DNA from: Paenibacillus sp. MMS20-IR301
GTDB taxonomy: Bacteria > Bacillota > Bacilli > Paenibacillales > Paenibacillaceae
NCBI RefSeq assembly: GCF_032302195.1
Contig: NZ_CP135275.1
Span: forward strand, 3,410,001 to 3,474,000
Direction of reading: 5' to 3'
Length of the DNA: 64,000 bases
Shown: piece after piece, positions 35,106 to 44,226 of the stretch
How positions within the stretch are numbered: position 1 is the stretch's first letter
Layout of the letters: every line of letters starts with the position of its first letter
Made by a program: the position numbers and the translations under genes
Notes under the pieces: generated by a model
Databases searched by the model: none
What the model was told of the DNA's origin: nothing
Seen by the model: only the letters and a program-made list of their open reading frames with translations

Positions 35106-36638
35106 ATGATTAAGAAAAAAGGCTGGTTAAGTTTGCTCCTGGCAACTGTCTTCCTCGTAAGCGGCTGTTCGCAGGGCAATAATGAAAGCGCTACCCCAAG
35201 TGCGGAAAGCGGAGGTGCTGCTGCAACCAATGCTGCAGGCGAAGCCGGCGATGCTGCCGGCAGCTTAGCCCCGGCCAAGCTGAAGATTGTACTCTACGGA
35301 GATGAGTCGAACCGGATGAAAGAGCTGGCCAAGACGGAATTCTACGATGTCGTTAAAAAAGAAATCAATGCCGAGGTGGAATTCCAGTTCCTGCCTTGGA
35401 CCGAATACGGCGGCGGCAAAACCGATCTGATGCTGTCCACCGGCGAGGACTTCGCCACCTATACAGATGCCAACTATATGGTGAAATCTGTTGCCAAAGG
35501 ACTGTACACCGACCTTACTCCGTTTGTCTCTGCGGCGGCAGACCTGAGTGCATCGGTAGATGAAGCATCCTTCCGCGCCTTCCAGCTCGATGGCAAGCAA
35601 TATGCGGTCCCGGTCGGTAACAAACCGAACTCTGCTGAATTCTACAGCGTGCTGGTCCGGCAGGATTTACTGGAAGAAGCCGGAATGACGGAGGTAACTT
35701 CTCTGAGCGAACTTGAGCAATTCTACGATAAAGTTCATGCGCTTCACCCCGAGCTGATCGGCTATGCCAACACAGATGCCCGGAGAATGCTGCAATATGA
35801 TTTCACGGACAAGAATCTGTATTGGCAAAATGATTTTATCGCCCTGGACGAGTCCGCACAGGACGATCAGATTATCAGTTGGTTCGAGTCTGAGGAATTC
35901 AAAAAGTATGCTGAGCTGATGCACGGCTGGTACGAAAAAGGAATCATTCCGAAATATGCCGCAACGAATGTCCCTCAACTGCAGTCTGACTGGAACTCCG
36001 GTAAAGCGATGTTCTGGGCCGGAACCGCAGCGCGTCCGTTCGAAGGCGCAGCTACTATCTCGCAGGCCGTACCTGAAGCCAAGCTGGTGAACTATTTCCT
36101 TGGCACCGGACGTCCGAAGATCAGCCGCGGAACCTACAGCACCGCCTTCTTCGTCTCTGCTGCCGCCAAGGATCCGGAACGTTATGTAATGTTCTTCAAC
36201 CTGCTGCAGAAAAATCAGGAGCTGTATGACTTGTTCGCCTACGGTATTGAAGGAACGGACTACACCCTGGATGCAAACGGCCGCCTGACCAAAATCAGCA
36301 CCGATTCGCTGATTCCCGACTGGCTGCTGATGAACAAAAACTTCATGCGCTTTGACAACACCGTACCGGATGAGTTCATTGCCGAATACAAGGTCTGGGA
36401 TGACGGGGCAATAATCTCTAAAGGCGCCGGCTTCAACTTCGATAATACACCGGTTAAGAATGAGGAAACCAAATTGAACGGGGTATTCACGGAATATCTT
36501 GCGCCCATCGGCAGCGGCTTCAGTGATTATGACACTGCCTTCCCGAAAGCACTTGACCGCCTGAAGGCCGCCGGCATCGACAAATATATCGCCGAATACC
36601 AGAAGCAGTTCTCCGCATGGTATGCGGAGAAGCAATAG
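35106..36638 (+). CDS. Extracellular sugar-binding lipoprotein of the LplB/LplC importer
   Basis: 510 aa. Lipoprotein signal MIKKKGWLSLLLATVFLVSGC with lipobox LVSGC, then an acidic/Ala linker (about 23-55). The rest is a cluster-B-like binding protein (KLKIVLYGDESNRMKELAK) of the large LipO/YtcQ type. The last segment ends GIDKYIAEYQKQFSAW, common in the family. Ribosome site AGGAGG. The ligand is unknown; pectic or xylan oligosaccharides are the contextual guess. Confidence 0.93.
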   Translation: MIKKKGWLSLLLATVFLVSGCSQGNNESATPSAESGGAAATNAAGEAGDAAGSLAPAKLKIVLYGDESNRMKELAKTEFYDVVKKEINAEVEFQFLPWTEYGGGKTDLMLSTGEDFATYTDANYMVKSVAKGLYTDLTPFVSAAADLSASVDEASFRAFQLDGKQYAVPVGNKPNSAEFYSVLVRQDLLEEAGMTEVTSLSELEQFYDKVHALHPELIGYANTDARRMLQYDFTDKNLYWQNDFIALDESAQDDQIISWFESEEFKKYAELMHGWYEKGIIPKYAATNVPQLQSDWNSGKAMFWAGTAARPFEGAATISQAVPEAKLVNYFLGTGRPKISRGTYSTAFFVSAAAKDPERYVMFFNLLQKNQELYDLFAYGIEGTDYTLDANGRLTKISTDSLIPDWLLMNKNFMRFDNTVPDEFIAEYKVWDDGAIISKGAGFNFDNTPVKNEETKLNGVFTEYLAPIGSGFSDYDTAFPKALDRLKAAGIDKYIAEYQKQFSAWYAEKQ

Positions 36639-36662
36639 TAATCTGCCGCGGCTTTTGCCGGG

Positions 36663-36736
36663 ATGGAGGCCGGGGGCATACACGGCAAGATCGCCTCGGG
36701 TATACTCCGCCCGCCGATGGCCTCCATATACCCGAG
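36663..36736 (+). other. Two overlapping, mutually exclusive hairpins after the lipoprotein gene
   Basis: ATGGAGGCC (36663-36671) pairs with GGCCTCCAT (36719-36727). CTCGGGTATA (36695-36704) pairs with TATACCCGAG (36727-36736). The second stem starts inside the first, so they compete. Neither has a T run. Confidence 0.5.
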
Positions 36737-36772
36737 CCGAATACGAGCACCATCTGGCGGACACTTCGGGTA

Positions 36773-36956
36773 CTACGGACATCAGGGCCCTTATCAACTC
36801 ATTTTCGGCCTATTTAGCCGATTTGCGGACATGACAGCCCTTATTCGCCACTTTTCACGTGATTCCTTCACCTTGCTGGTGAAATAACGGCGCTGATGTC
36901 CGTAAGACCAGGCACTCAGGTGCTTCTTTACAACTTAACGTCCCACCTGTCCGTAG
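36773..36956. repeat. Four-unit ~51-bp array, CGGACA family (copy E2)
   Basis: Units are at 36773-36794 and 36823-36844 (plus) and 36883-36904 and 36935-36956 (minus). Spacings are 50, 60 and about 51 bp. Same orientation as E1, with matching flanks (GCACTCAG between units 3 and 4; GAACAA after unit 4). A partial unit may precede it near 36754. Lies between convergent genes. Confidence 0.8.
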
Positions 36957-37048
36957 CGTAAGCAAACAATATGAACAATACTGCGTGAGTGGCTACTTTT
37001 GACAGAGCTCCGATATCGTAGTGAGTGTGAGGCGGATACGCTAATCAT

Positions 37049-37087
37049 AAAGCAGCGATTCTCCAATAACGGGAGAATCGCTGCTTT
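37049..37087. terminator. Bidirectional terminator
   Basis: AAAGCAGCGATTCTCC (37049-37064) pairs perfectly with GGAGAATCGCTGCTTT (37072-37087). Serves the convergent importer operon and the kinase gene. Confidence 0.9.
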
Positions 37088-37141
37088 TGTAATGGCAGAA
37101 CTATTGAGAAGATCAGGCCCCTGACTCGCTGGTGAACATAT

Positions 37142-37801
37142 CTACTTTTGCGGCAGCCCCTTTGCTGCGTCTTTTTCCACAATACAGCCATCATTGGTGC
37201 TCCTGATTACGAGATCAAAGCCCGCATGCAGCGGATGCATGAACAACTCATACTGGCTTCTGCGCTGCTGATGGGACTTCAGCAGATATTCCAGCTCGGT
37301 ACCTCTCTCGGCAACATCCCGGATCCCCCTTCTCGCCAGCTCCGTTCCTCCGTCTGTGTACATGTAAATAGTAAGATCATATAAGCCGGGGTCTATAAAA
37401 GCGACGCTCATGCCTTCAATAATATTGATGGTATTACGCGGAGACATGAGTTCACTCTGCTGATAATGCGTGCCCATGGTATATAGCTCCAGCCCCGCCC
37501 GCAGCATCTGCACATCCCGCTCCAGCGCCGCACGGTGATGAGCCGCCGGATGGCAGGCCGTCATTTTCCCCTGATACTGCTCCCCTTCATGTTCATAACT
37601 GATCGTTGTGTACTTCCGCAGATCCGAACCGATAATGTACGGGTCCGTATTCAGGTAATTTACATTCTCGCGCCCCAGCAGCTTAATCAGCTCATGTGCA
37701 AATGTTGTCTTCCCGGCTGCCCCATGCCCCGATATTCCGATGATCATCCGCCCGGACCTGCTGCTGATCCGGCCGGCTATGCTTTGTATGATTTGGTTCA
37801 T
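37142..37801 (-). CDS. Uridine-kinase-like P-loop kinase
   Basis: 219 aa. Walker A GISGHGAAGKTT (about 22-33) and an acidic NTDPYI resembling the uridine/phosphoribulokinase substrate Asp. A later EGMSVAFI strand and RRGIRDVAERG match the family's lid-type Arg region. The substrate could be a nucleoside, pantothenate-like compound or sugar; identity to Udk is not sufficient to call uridine. Monogenic, convergent with the importer operon. Confidence 0.8.
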   Translation of the reverse strand: MNQIIQSIAGRISSRSGRMIIGISGHGAAGKTTFAHELIKLLGRENVNYLNTDPYIIGSDLRKYTTISYEHEGEQYQGKMTACHPAAHHRAALERDVQMLRAGLELYTMGTHYQQSELMSPRNTINIIEGMSVAFIDPGLYDLTIYMYTDGGTELARRGIRDVAERGTELEYLLKSHQQRRSQYELFMHPLHAGFDLVIRSTNDGCIVEKDAAKGLPQK

Positions 37802-37997
37802 GTTGTCCTCCGTATCTCCCGCTCCTGAATGTTAAGCATTAATAGTCTAACATTATTCTGGAGGCTGTGGTCAGTTAACCGGGCATACAACTCAGCATAG
37901 TACAACGCTATACAGAATTCCTTAGAGGCCATCCTTTAACTGACCTATACAAACACCGCACATTCCCCTTATTGTTCCATATTATAATTATTTTAAA

Positions 37998-38036
37998 AGA
38001 ATAATCATAGAATCCCTTGTATACTATGATTATTCT
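37998..38036. promoter_or_regulatory. Perfect 13-bp inverted repeat upstream of the lipoprotein gene
   Basis: AGAATAATCATAG (37998-38010) and CTATGATTATTCT (38024-38036) flank a 13-bp spacer. It ends 19 bp before the start codon. Arm length and spacing suit a dimeric repressor or a leader hairpin over the promoter. Confidence 0.65.
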
Positions 38037-38055
38037 AATGTAAAGGATGATGTAA

Positions 38056-38889
38056 TTGTTCAAGTTCAAGTTGTTCTCCAGTACGTTCTCTTTCCTTCTT
38101 CTTGTCCTGATCCTCACACTTTCAGGTTGTTCCAACTCGGATGCCGAGTTGCAAAAAGTCTCTACTCAACTAGAACAGACAACTTCAGAGCTAAAAACAG
38201 CGAATGAAAAAATAACTGCTTTGGAAGGGAGCCTAACCGCTTCGGAAAGCAAAGCAGAGCAGCTTGAGAAAGAGCTCAGTGATTTAAAAAATGGCCCAGT
38301 AAGTGCGATAATCGAAATCCGAAAGCAATTTGAAGCCAAAAATTATGATCAAACCTTAACTTTAGCAGCAACTTTGCACGAAAAATTCAGTGGCGTTCCT
38401 GAAGATAACGAGGCGCAAAAGTTAGTTCAGGAAATCAATAGCCTAAAAGCAGCTGAAGCAGCAATACAAAAAGCAGCTGAAGAAAAAAAACTCGCCGAAG
38501 CTAGTCAATCTGCAAAAAGCAAAGCCCGTAGCATTCTGCGTGTGTCGGAATCGTGGTCGAGTGAACCTAATTCCGCAGGTGGCGTCGATCTGCATATCAA
38601 ATGGCAGAATAATTCTACAAAGGTAGCTAAGTATGTCTATTTCTCGGTGGAACCTTATAATGCTGTGGAAGATATTGTCGGAAGTGAAATTGGCGGTACA
38701 ACTACATTTACTGGGAGAGAAACCGGCCCCTTTGAACAAGGTTCAGGCAGCGACGGCAGTAACTATTGGGAGAATGCATGGTACAACAATACGATTACCC
38801 ACGTCAAACTCACCCAAGTGACTGTTGATTACATGGATGGGAGTACGGTGACGATTCAAGGTGAGGATCTTAATTATATCCAATACTAA
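38056..38889 (+). CDS. Lipoprotein with coiled coil and C-terminal sandwich-like domain
   Basis: 277 aa from a TTG start after AAAGGATG. The signal peptide ends at the lipobox LSGC (LLLVLILTLSGC). Residues ~28-75 are a heptad-rich coiled coil (LEQTTSELKTANEKI), followed by a helical region to ~155 and a FxxM/FN3-like C-terminal domain (SGGVDLHIKWQNNSTKVAKYVYFSVEP pattern). The gene is visibly more AT-rich than its neighbours, suggesting separate origin. No named family could be assigned; surface-located envelope protein is as far as the sequence goes. Confidence 0.8.
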   Translation: MFKFKLFSSTFSFLLLVLILTLSGCSNSDAELQKVSTQLEQTTSELKTANEKITALEGSLTASESKAEQLEKELSDLKNGPVSAIIEIRKQFEAKNYDQTLTLAATLHEKFSGVPEDNEAQKLVQEINSLKAAEAAIQKAAEEKKLAEASQSAKSKARSILRVSESWSSEPNSAGGVDLHIKWQNNSTKVAKYVYFSVEPYNAVEDIVGSEIGGTTTFTGRETGPFEQGSGSDGSNYWENAWYNNTITHVKLTQVTVDYMDGSTVTIQGEDLNYIQY

Positions 38890-39019
38890 ATAAGGATACG
38901 GCAGCGATTCCGCCTTGCAAATCTATACATAGAGCTCAGCCATCCCGCCATCATACTCCCTCCCCTCCGCCCATATACATAAGAAGAACGGTTCACAAGC
39001 TGGAAGGAGAGATGGATAC

Positions 39020-40414
39020 ATGCCCGGTGATGAGATAAAAGCGCTGGAACGGGCGATTGCCGAGATTACGGAGATTGCGACCGGCTTTGGCCTGGATTTT
39101 TATCCGATGCGTTATGAGATATGCCCTGCGGATATTATCTATACCTTCGGTGCCTACGGGATGCCGACCCGCTTCGGGCATTGGAGCTTCGGAAAGACCT
39201 TCAATAAAATGAAATCCCAATACGACTTCGGCCTGAGCAAAATTTATGAGCTCGTCATTAACTCCAATCCCTGCTACGCCTTCCTGCTCGACGGCAATTC
39301 CCTGGTGCAGAACAAGCTGATTGTCGCCCACGTGCTGGCGCACTGCGATTTCTTCAAGAACAATATGCGCTTCTCGGTGTCCAACCGGGATATGGTCGAG
39401 AGCATGTCCGCTACGGCCGACCGGATCGCCGGTTATTCGGTTACCTATGGGATAGATGTGGTCGAGAGCTTCATTGATTCTGTACTGGCGATCCAGGAGC
39501 ATATCGATCCCAGCCTGATTCAGCCGCGCAAGCTGGGCAAAACCCATCTGCTCGAAGCCAAAATGAAAGAGCGCAAGAACTCTCCTCCCGGCGCACCCGG
39601 TCCCGCGAACGCCTACAGCGAGCTATGGGATCTGGATATAAGCAAAGCAGACCTTCCGCAGCCGGAAGCTGCCGGCAAATGCGCCTTCCCCCCGGAGCCG
39701 GAAAAAGATATCGTCTGGTTCATCCAGCAGTATTCCACAGCCCTCGAGGACTGGCAGCGCGATATTATGACCATGCTGCGTGACGAGATGCTCTATTTCT
39801 GGCCGCAGATGGAGACGAAGATTATGAACGAAGGCTGGGCCTCCTACTGGCATCAGCGGATTATGCGCGAGCTGGACCTGACCTCCGAAGAGACGGTGGA
39901 ATACGCGAAGCTTAATTCAGCGGTGGTGCAGCCCTCCCGTCAGAGCCTGAATCCCTACTATCTGGGGCTGAAGATCTTCGAAGATATTGAACGACGCTGG
40001 GACCGTGATAAAATGTTCGAGGTCCGCGAGCTCGATTCCGACATCTCCTTCATCCGCAGTTATCTATCGAAGCAGCTAGTGAATGACCTTGACCTCTATG
40101 TGTTCGAGAAAAAAGGCCCGGAATGGAAGATTACCGACAAGGCCTGGGAAAATGTCCGTGACCAGCTCGTGCTGGCCCGTGTTAACGGCGGCTCCCCGTA
40201 TCTCGTCATCCAGGATGCCGATTATGAGCGGAGCGGCGAGCTGCTGATCACCCACCGCTACGAGAGCATCGAGCTGGATCTCAAGTACCTGGAGCGTACG
40301 CTCCCGCATATCTATGCGCTCTGGGGCCGCACCGTGCATCTGCAGACAGTGGTGGAAGAGAAAAAAGCCCTTTTTACCTATGACGGCAAAAAGGTGCAGC
40401 GGAAGTTTCTTTAA
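39020..40414 (+). CDS. spoVR: SpoVR family protein
   Basis: 464 aa, normal for SpoVR/YcgB. Recognised by [72 protein letters not shown] and [18 protein letters not shown]. In B. subtilis it is needed for normal spore cortex; in enterobacteria ycgB belongs to the yeaGH stress group. A GGAAGGAG-type ribosome site precedes the ATG. PrkA, its usual functional partner, is encoded 1.7 kb downstream on the other strand. Confidence 0.96.
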   Translation: MPGDEIKALERAIAEITEIATGFGLDFYPMRYEICPADIIYTFGAYGMPTRFGHWSFGKTFNKMKSQYDFGLSKIYELVINSNPCYAFLLDGNSLVQNKLIVAHVLAHCDFFKNNMRFSVSNRDMVESMSATADRIAGYSVTYGIDVVESFIDSVLAIQEHIDPSLIQPRKLGKTHLLEAKMKERKNSPPGAPGPANAYSELWDLDISKADLPQPEAAGKCAFPPEPEKDIVWFIQQYSTALEDWQRDIMTMLRDEMLYFWPQMETKIMNEGWASYWHQRIMRELDLTSEETVEYAKLNSAVVQPSRQSLNPYYLGLKIFEDIERRWDRDKMFEVRELDSDISFIRSYLSKQLVNDLDLYVFEKKGPEWKITDKAWENVRDQLVLARVNGGSPYLVIQDADYERSGELLITHRYESIELDLKYLERTLPHIYALWGRTVHLQTVVEEKKALFTYDGKKVQRKFL

Positions 40415-40435
40415 GAGGATGCTGGAACAGAAGTG

Positions 40436-40618
40436 ATTGCATTTTGTGCAGTAGAATCCTGTAAAAAGGACCGATAAACAGAGTCTATTGCAATTTGTAC
40501 ACTAGAATTATGCTTATAGGCTGATTATCACCCTTTCCGCGTAAATCAATTGCACGAAATACAACAGATGGCGATTTAGCCACCAAAAAAGAGGTTTCAA
40601 TTGCACAAAGTACAATTG
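40436..40618. repeat. Four-unit 51-bp periodic array, TTGTAC family (array B)
   Basis: Unit centres are about 40444, 40495, 40557 and 40608. Spacings are 51, 62 and 51 bp, identical to array A. Units 1-2 read on the minus strand, units 3-4 on the plus strand (AATTGCACGAAATACAAC; CAATTGCACAAAGTACAATTG). Unit 4 forms the loop region of a terminator. Confidence 0.8.
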
Positions 40619-40630
40619 AAACCTCTTTTT
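40586..40630. terminator. Bidirectional terminator built around a repeat unit
   Basis: An 18-bp perfect stem (40586-40603 with 40613-40630; AAAAAGAGGTTTCAATTG as one arm) encloses a 9-nt loop. Outer A and T runs make it work both ways for the convergent spoVR and araC genes. Its apex is the fourth unit of array B. Confidence 0.88.
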
Positions 40631-40722
40631 CATGCACAAGCCGAGCGAGAGCCTGGCAGCCCCGCAGCTGCTCTCCTTCCCGGCGCCTATTCCGCCGCAA
40701 CCCGCGCCCCACGGCTCAACTC

Positions 40723-41625
40723 TTACTGTCCCCACCGCTCCCGCACCGGCACATAAATCTCCATCACCGTATCCACCCGCGCATGACAGCGCTCGTCATA
40801 GAATTCGAAATTCAGCCCGGCTTCATCATGCTCATATCCGCTTTCCGGAAACCAGTCCTCAAAGATATACCTCCATGTGCTCTTCACCACCCTGGCAAAC
40901 ACATCGGGATCGGACTCATCCGTAGCATCCACCGGCGGAGTAGTGAAGACTGCGTACTGCGCAGCAGGTACTACAGCCGTAAGCATGTCTGAGCTAACCA
41001 GGCTGAAATCCTCCACAATAACGCCCAGCAGATAAACGGCATTGCCGCCGCCCTCTGCCGGCACACACAGCCCTACTTCCCCGTGCCTCGGCGGATTCAG
41101 CAGAGCATACATTTTATCCTCCAGATTATCCCCATCGTAATAGTGCCAGAACGAAGCGACATCCTGTGTGTAATTCCCGCCGTCCACATCCGTTTCTATG
41201 CCATAGCCTGCTACCTTAAACTCCGGTTTGTTTATAATTACAGGCTCCATCATATAATCCCGTACTTCGTACCTGGCCCTGTCCCGGAGATACCCGTTCA
41301 TCCGTGCCGCATACTGCGAGGGGCTGTAGCCGAAGGCTCGACGGAAGGCTTTGGCGAAGCCGCCCGGTGTCTCGAAGCCATATTCCAGCGCAATATCTGT
41401 AATCCGCCGGCCGCTGAACAGCTCCACTGCTGCCAGAGACAGCCTCCGGCTGCGTACATATTCCATCACAGGCATCTCCTTGCACAGACTGAACATCCGG
41501 CAAAAATGGTACAGCGAATACCCCGCCTGGGCCGCAATCCCCTCCGCCGTCAGCTCCTCCTTCAGGTGCTCCTCAATATAATCAATACTCCGCTCCATTT
41601 CCCTGCTGTAATTCAGGTGCGTCAC
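40723..41625 (-). CDS. AraC-family regulator with GyrI-like ligand domain
   Basis: 300 aa with a GTG start; the ribosome site (AAAGG) is close and a start a few codons later is possible. N-terminal double helix-turn-helix: AEGIAAQAGYSLYHFCRMF and ITDIALEYGFETPGGFAKAF. The C-terminal ~170 residues are a GyrI-like domain ending AEIYVPVRERWGQ-like (MEIYVPVRE). Same architecture as 10425-11285 but clearly diverged. It sits between spoVR and prkA with no obvious target. Confidence 0.87.
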   Translation of the reverse strand: MTHLNYSREMERSIDYIEEHLKEELTAEGIAAQAGYSLYHFCRMFSLCKEMPVMEYVRSRRLSLAAVELFSGRRITDIALEYGFETPGGFAKAFRRAFGYSPSQYAARMNGYLRDRARYEVRDYMMEPVIINKPEFKVAGYGIETDVDGGNYTQDVASFWHYYDGDNLEDKMYALLNPPRHGEVGLCVPAEGGGNAVYLLGVIVEDFSLVSSDMLTAVVPAAQYAVFTTPPVDATDESDPDVFARVVKSTWRYIFEDWFPESGYEHDEAGLNFEFYDERCHARVDTVMEIYVPVRERWGQ

Positions 41626-41790
41626 CTGCCTTTCTTCAGTGCATAGGTAATTCCATTATAGCAGCGTGGCGCTGGCCGGACTGTTCCAGGTTTGCTGGGT
41701 TTTCCCGGGGGACCGTAGCTGGAAGTACGGATGGAAAGTTTGGCTGGAAATTAGGCGCAAAGGGCCTGCATTCGTGAGCGGGCGGTGGAA

Positions 41791-41964
41791 TGTTGTACTT
41801 GGTGCAGAAATTTATTGTATGAATCCAGCTCATCTCCATAATGTTGTACGAAATGCAGCAATCCCGCGTATAACACCAGCCTCAAGACTAATTTGTTGTA
41901 AAAAATACAGCAATAGCTGATTTGAGCGATTTTTGGCGCTGGATTGTTGTAATAAGTGCAATTT
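41791..41964. repeat. Four-unit ~51-bp array, TTGTAC family, all one direction (array C)
   Basis: Units start at about 41791 (TGTTGTACTTGGTGCAG), 41841 (TGTTGTACGAAATGCAGC), 41892 (TTGTTGTAAAAAATACAG) and 41943 (ATTGTTGTAATAAGTGCA). Spacings are about 50-51 bp. The sequence between units is not conserved. Array D has the same one-way plan. Confidence 0.78.
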
Positions 41965-42075
41965 CCGACAGAAGGAGGAGTGGTAATTGGGGCGGCGTTC
42001 GTGAAATACAGGCTGCACACGTGGCGCGGCTATAAGGACAGAGAAGTATGAGATGGGGCACGGCTGCAGCCGCAG

Positions 42076-42106
42076 CAAAAAAAGCCGCCAAACCGCAGCG
42101 GCTCCC
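42076..42106 (-). terminator. Terminator after prkA
   Basis: On the minus strand AGCCGC pairs with GCGGCT, followed by a T7 run. Confidence 0.75.
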
Positions 42107-42161
42107 CTTTTTTACCAAACTGGCATTGTTACTTTACCCCGGCCTGCAGACAGCCATACAC

Positions 42162-44057
42162 TTAGCGGTTCAGCAGGCTGCCCACATATTTCAGCAGCTC
42201 GTTGGCGCAGATCGGGCAGTAGTTATGCTCGTCGATCAGGCGGCGGCTGACCTCGTTGATGCGTTTGAGCTGGCTTTCATCCGGCGTTTTGGAGGAGGTG
42301 GTGATTTTGACAATATCCTTCAGGTCGGCGAACAGCTTCTTCTCGATGGCTTCGCGCAGCCGGTCGTGGTTGTTGTACTCGAACTTCTTGCCCTTGCGGG
42401 AGTAGGCGGAAATGCGGATCAGGATCTCCTCGCGGAACGCCTTCTTGGCATTCTCGGAAATGCCGATCTGCTCTTCAATCGAGCGCATCAGCCGCTCATC
42501 CGGCTCCATCTCCTCATCGGTGAGCGGGTCACGGATTTTGGACCAGTTGCAGAAGGCTTCGATGTTGTCGAGGTAGTTCTCGAACAATGTTTTGGCGGAT
42601 TCTTCAAAAGAGTACACAAATGCCTTCTGCACTTCGCTTTTGGCGAGAATATCATATTCCTTGCGGGCAATGGAAATGAAGTTCAGGTACCGCTCCCGCT
42701 CCTCCTTCGTAATCGAAGGATGCTGATCGAGGCCGTCCTTGATTGCCCGCAGCACATCCAGAGCGTTCATGCATTGCAGGTCGCCCTTAATCAAAGCACT
42801 CGAGATGCGGTTGATGACATAACGCGGGTCGATGCCGGACATGCCCTCATCCAGGTATTCGGTCTGCATTTCCTTGAGATCGGCTTCCTTGTAGCCCTCG
42901 ACCTCTTCACCGTCGTACATGCGCAGCTTCTTGATCAGGTCCATGCCCTGCTTTTTGCTCTCCTTGAGCCGGGTCAGAATGGAGAAGATCGCTGCCGCCC
43001 GCAGCGCATGCGGGGCAATATGCACATGCTTCATGTCGCTTTGGCCGATCAGCTTGGCGTAGATTTTCTCCTCTTCCGATACTCTCAGATTATAGGGAAC
43101 CGGCATGACGATCATGCGGGACTGGAGCGCTTCATTCTTTTTATTGGCGATAAAAGATTTATATTCCGTTTCATTCGTATGCGCCACTATGAGTTCATCA
43201 GCCGAAATTAACGCAAACCGCCCGGCCTTGAAATTGCCTTCCTGGGTCAGGGACAGCAGGTTCCACAGGAACTTCTCATCGCATTTGAGCATTTCCTGGA
43301 ATTCCATCAGGCCGCGGTTGGCCTTGTTCAGCTCCCCGTCAAAGCGGTAGGCGCGCGGATCGGATTCCGAGCCGTATTCCGTAATGGTTGAGAAGTCGAT
43401 GCTGCCCGTCAGGTCGGCGATATCCTGGGACTTCGGATCGGACGGGCTGAAGGTCCCGATCCCTACCCGTTCTCCCTCCGACAAAAGCACCCGGACTACC
43501 GCAACCGCCTCAATGTCACCCTTGTAGTCATTTTTCAGCCGCATCTGGCAGGACGGGCAGAGATTGCCTTCAATCCGCACCCCGAGCTCGCGTTCAATCT
43601 CCGGGCGCAGCTCCAGCGGAATCAAATGCAGCGGGTCCTCATGCATCGGGCAGCCCTCAATGGCGTATACCGCCCCCGCATCGGTGCGTGAGTATTGCTC
43701 CAGGCCGCGTTTTAGCAGTGTAACCAGCGTTGACTTGCCTCCACTGACAGGTCCCATCAGCAGCAGTATCCGTTTGCGCACATCCAGCCGCCGGGCTGCG
43801 GAATGGAAATATTCCTCCACCAGCTTCTCCACCGCACGGTCCAGTCCAAAGATCTCCTGTTCAAAAAACTTATACCTTTTCCGCCCGTTGATTTCCTCGA
43901 CGCCGTGTGATTTGATCATGTCGTATACGCGGGAATGAGCCGTTTTTGCGGGAGAGGGGTCTTGTTTCAGCAGTTCTATATAGTCCTTGAAAGTGCCGCT
44001 CCACGCCAAACGGTCGTTCTCAGCCCGATGTGTTGCTATACGCTCAAAAATATCCAT
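42162..44057 (-). CDS. prkA: PrkA family serine protein kinase / AAA+ protein
   Basis: 631 aa, full length. The N-terminal AAA+ domain begins MDIFERIATHRAENDRLAWSGTF and carries the P-loop GPVSGGKSTLV; LCPSCQMRLKN is the conserved zinc-like CPxC segment. The C-terminal PrkA domain ends with a paired CPIC-type motif (YCPICANELLKYV). In B. subtilis PrkA affects sporulation through sigma-K regulators. yhbH, the usual third gene of the set, is not between prkA and spoVR here. Confidence 0.96.
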   Translation of the reverse strand: MDIFERIATHRAENDRLAWSGTFKDYIELLKQDPSPAKTAHSRVYDMIKSHGVEEINGRKRYKFFEQEIFGLDRAVEKLVEEYFHSAARRLDVRKRILLLMGPVSGGKSTLVTLLKRGLEQYSRTDAGAVYAIEGCPMHEDPLHLIPLELRPEIERELGVRIEGNLCPSCQMRLKNDYKGDIEAVAVVRVLLSEGERVGIGTFSPSDPKSQDIADLTGSIDFSTITEYGSESDPRAYRFDGELNKANRGLMEFQEMLKCDEKFLWNLLSLTQEGNFKAGRFALISADELIVAHTNETEYKSFIANKKNEALQSRMIVMPVPYNLRVSEEEKIYAKLIGQSDMKHVHIAPHALRAAAIFSILTRLKESKKQGMDLIKKLRMYDGEEVEGYKEADLKEMQTEYLDEGMSGIDPRYVINRISSALIKGDLQCMNALDVLRAIKDGLDQHPSITKEERERYLNFISIARKEYDILAKSEVQKAFVYSFEESAKTLFENYLDNIEAFCNWSKIRDPLTDEEMEPDERLMRSIEEQIGISENAKKAFREEILIRISAYSRKGKKFEYNNHDRLREAIEKKLFADLKDIVKITTSSKTPDESQLKRINEVSRRLIDEHNYCPICANELLKYVGSLLNR

Positions 44058-44162
44058 GGCTCGCTGCCTCCTCTTGCGCTCCTACTTGCTCCACCAAGCT
44101 TAGAAAGTGTATTACATACCTATGCGGCGAGCCCGGAATAGTTGACCTCTTTTTTGCTGTGC

Positions 44163-44168
44163 TATAAT
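44163..44168 (+). promoter_or_regulatory. Extended -10 of the DUF2161 gene
   Basis: TGCTATAAT is an extended -10. The nearest -35 candidates (TTGACC, AGTTGA) have 15- and 17-bp spacing. Confidence 0.5.
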
Positions 44169-44226
44169 AGAGAATCATGATTTCTGTTAATTTATTACGC
44201 TGTTATCAGGACGCAGGAGTGAGACA

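Noticed and set aside
36663..36736. Overlapping hairpins as an attenuator
   Set aside because: No same-strand gene follows; the next gene is convergent, and neither stem has a T run.
35667..36797. Long open frame opposite the binding-protein gene
   Set aside because: Antisense to a clear lipoprotein gene; no recognisable domain.
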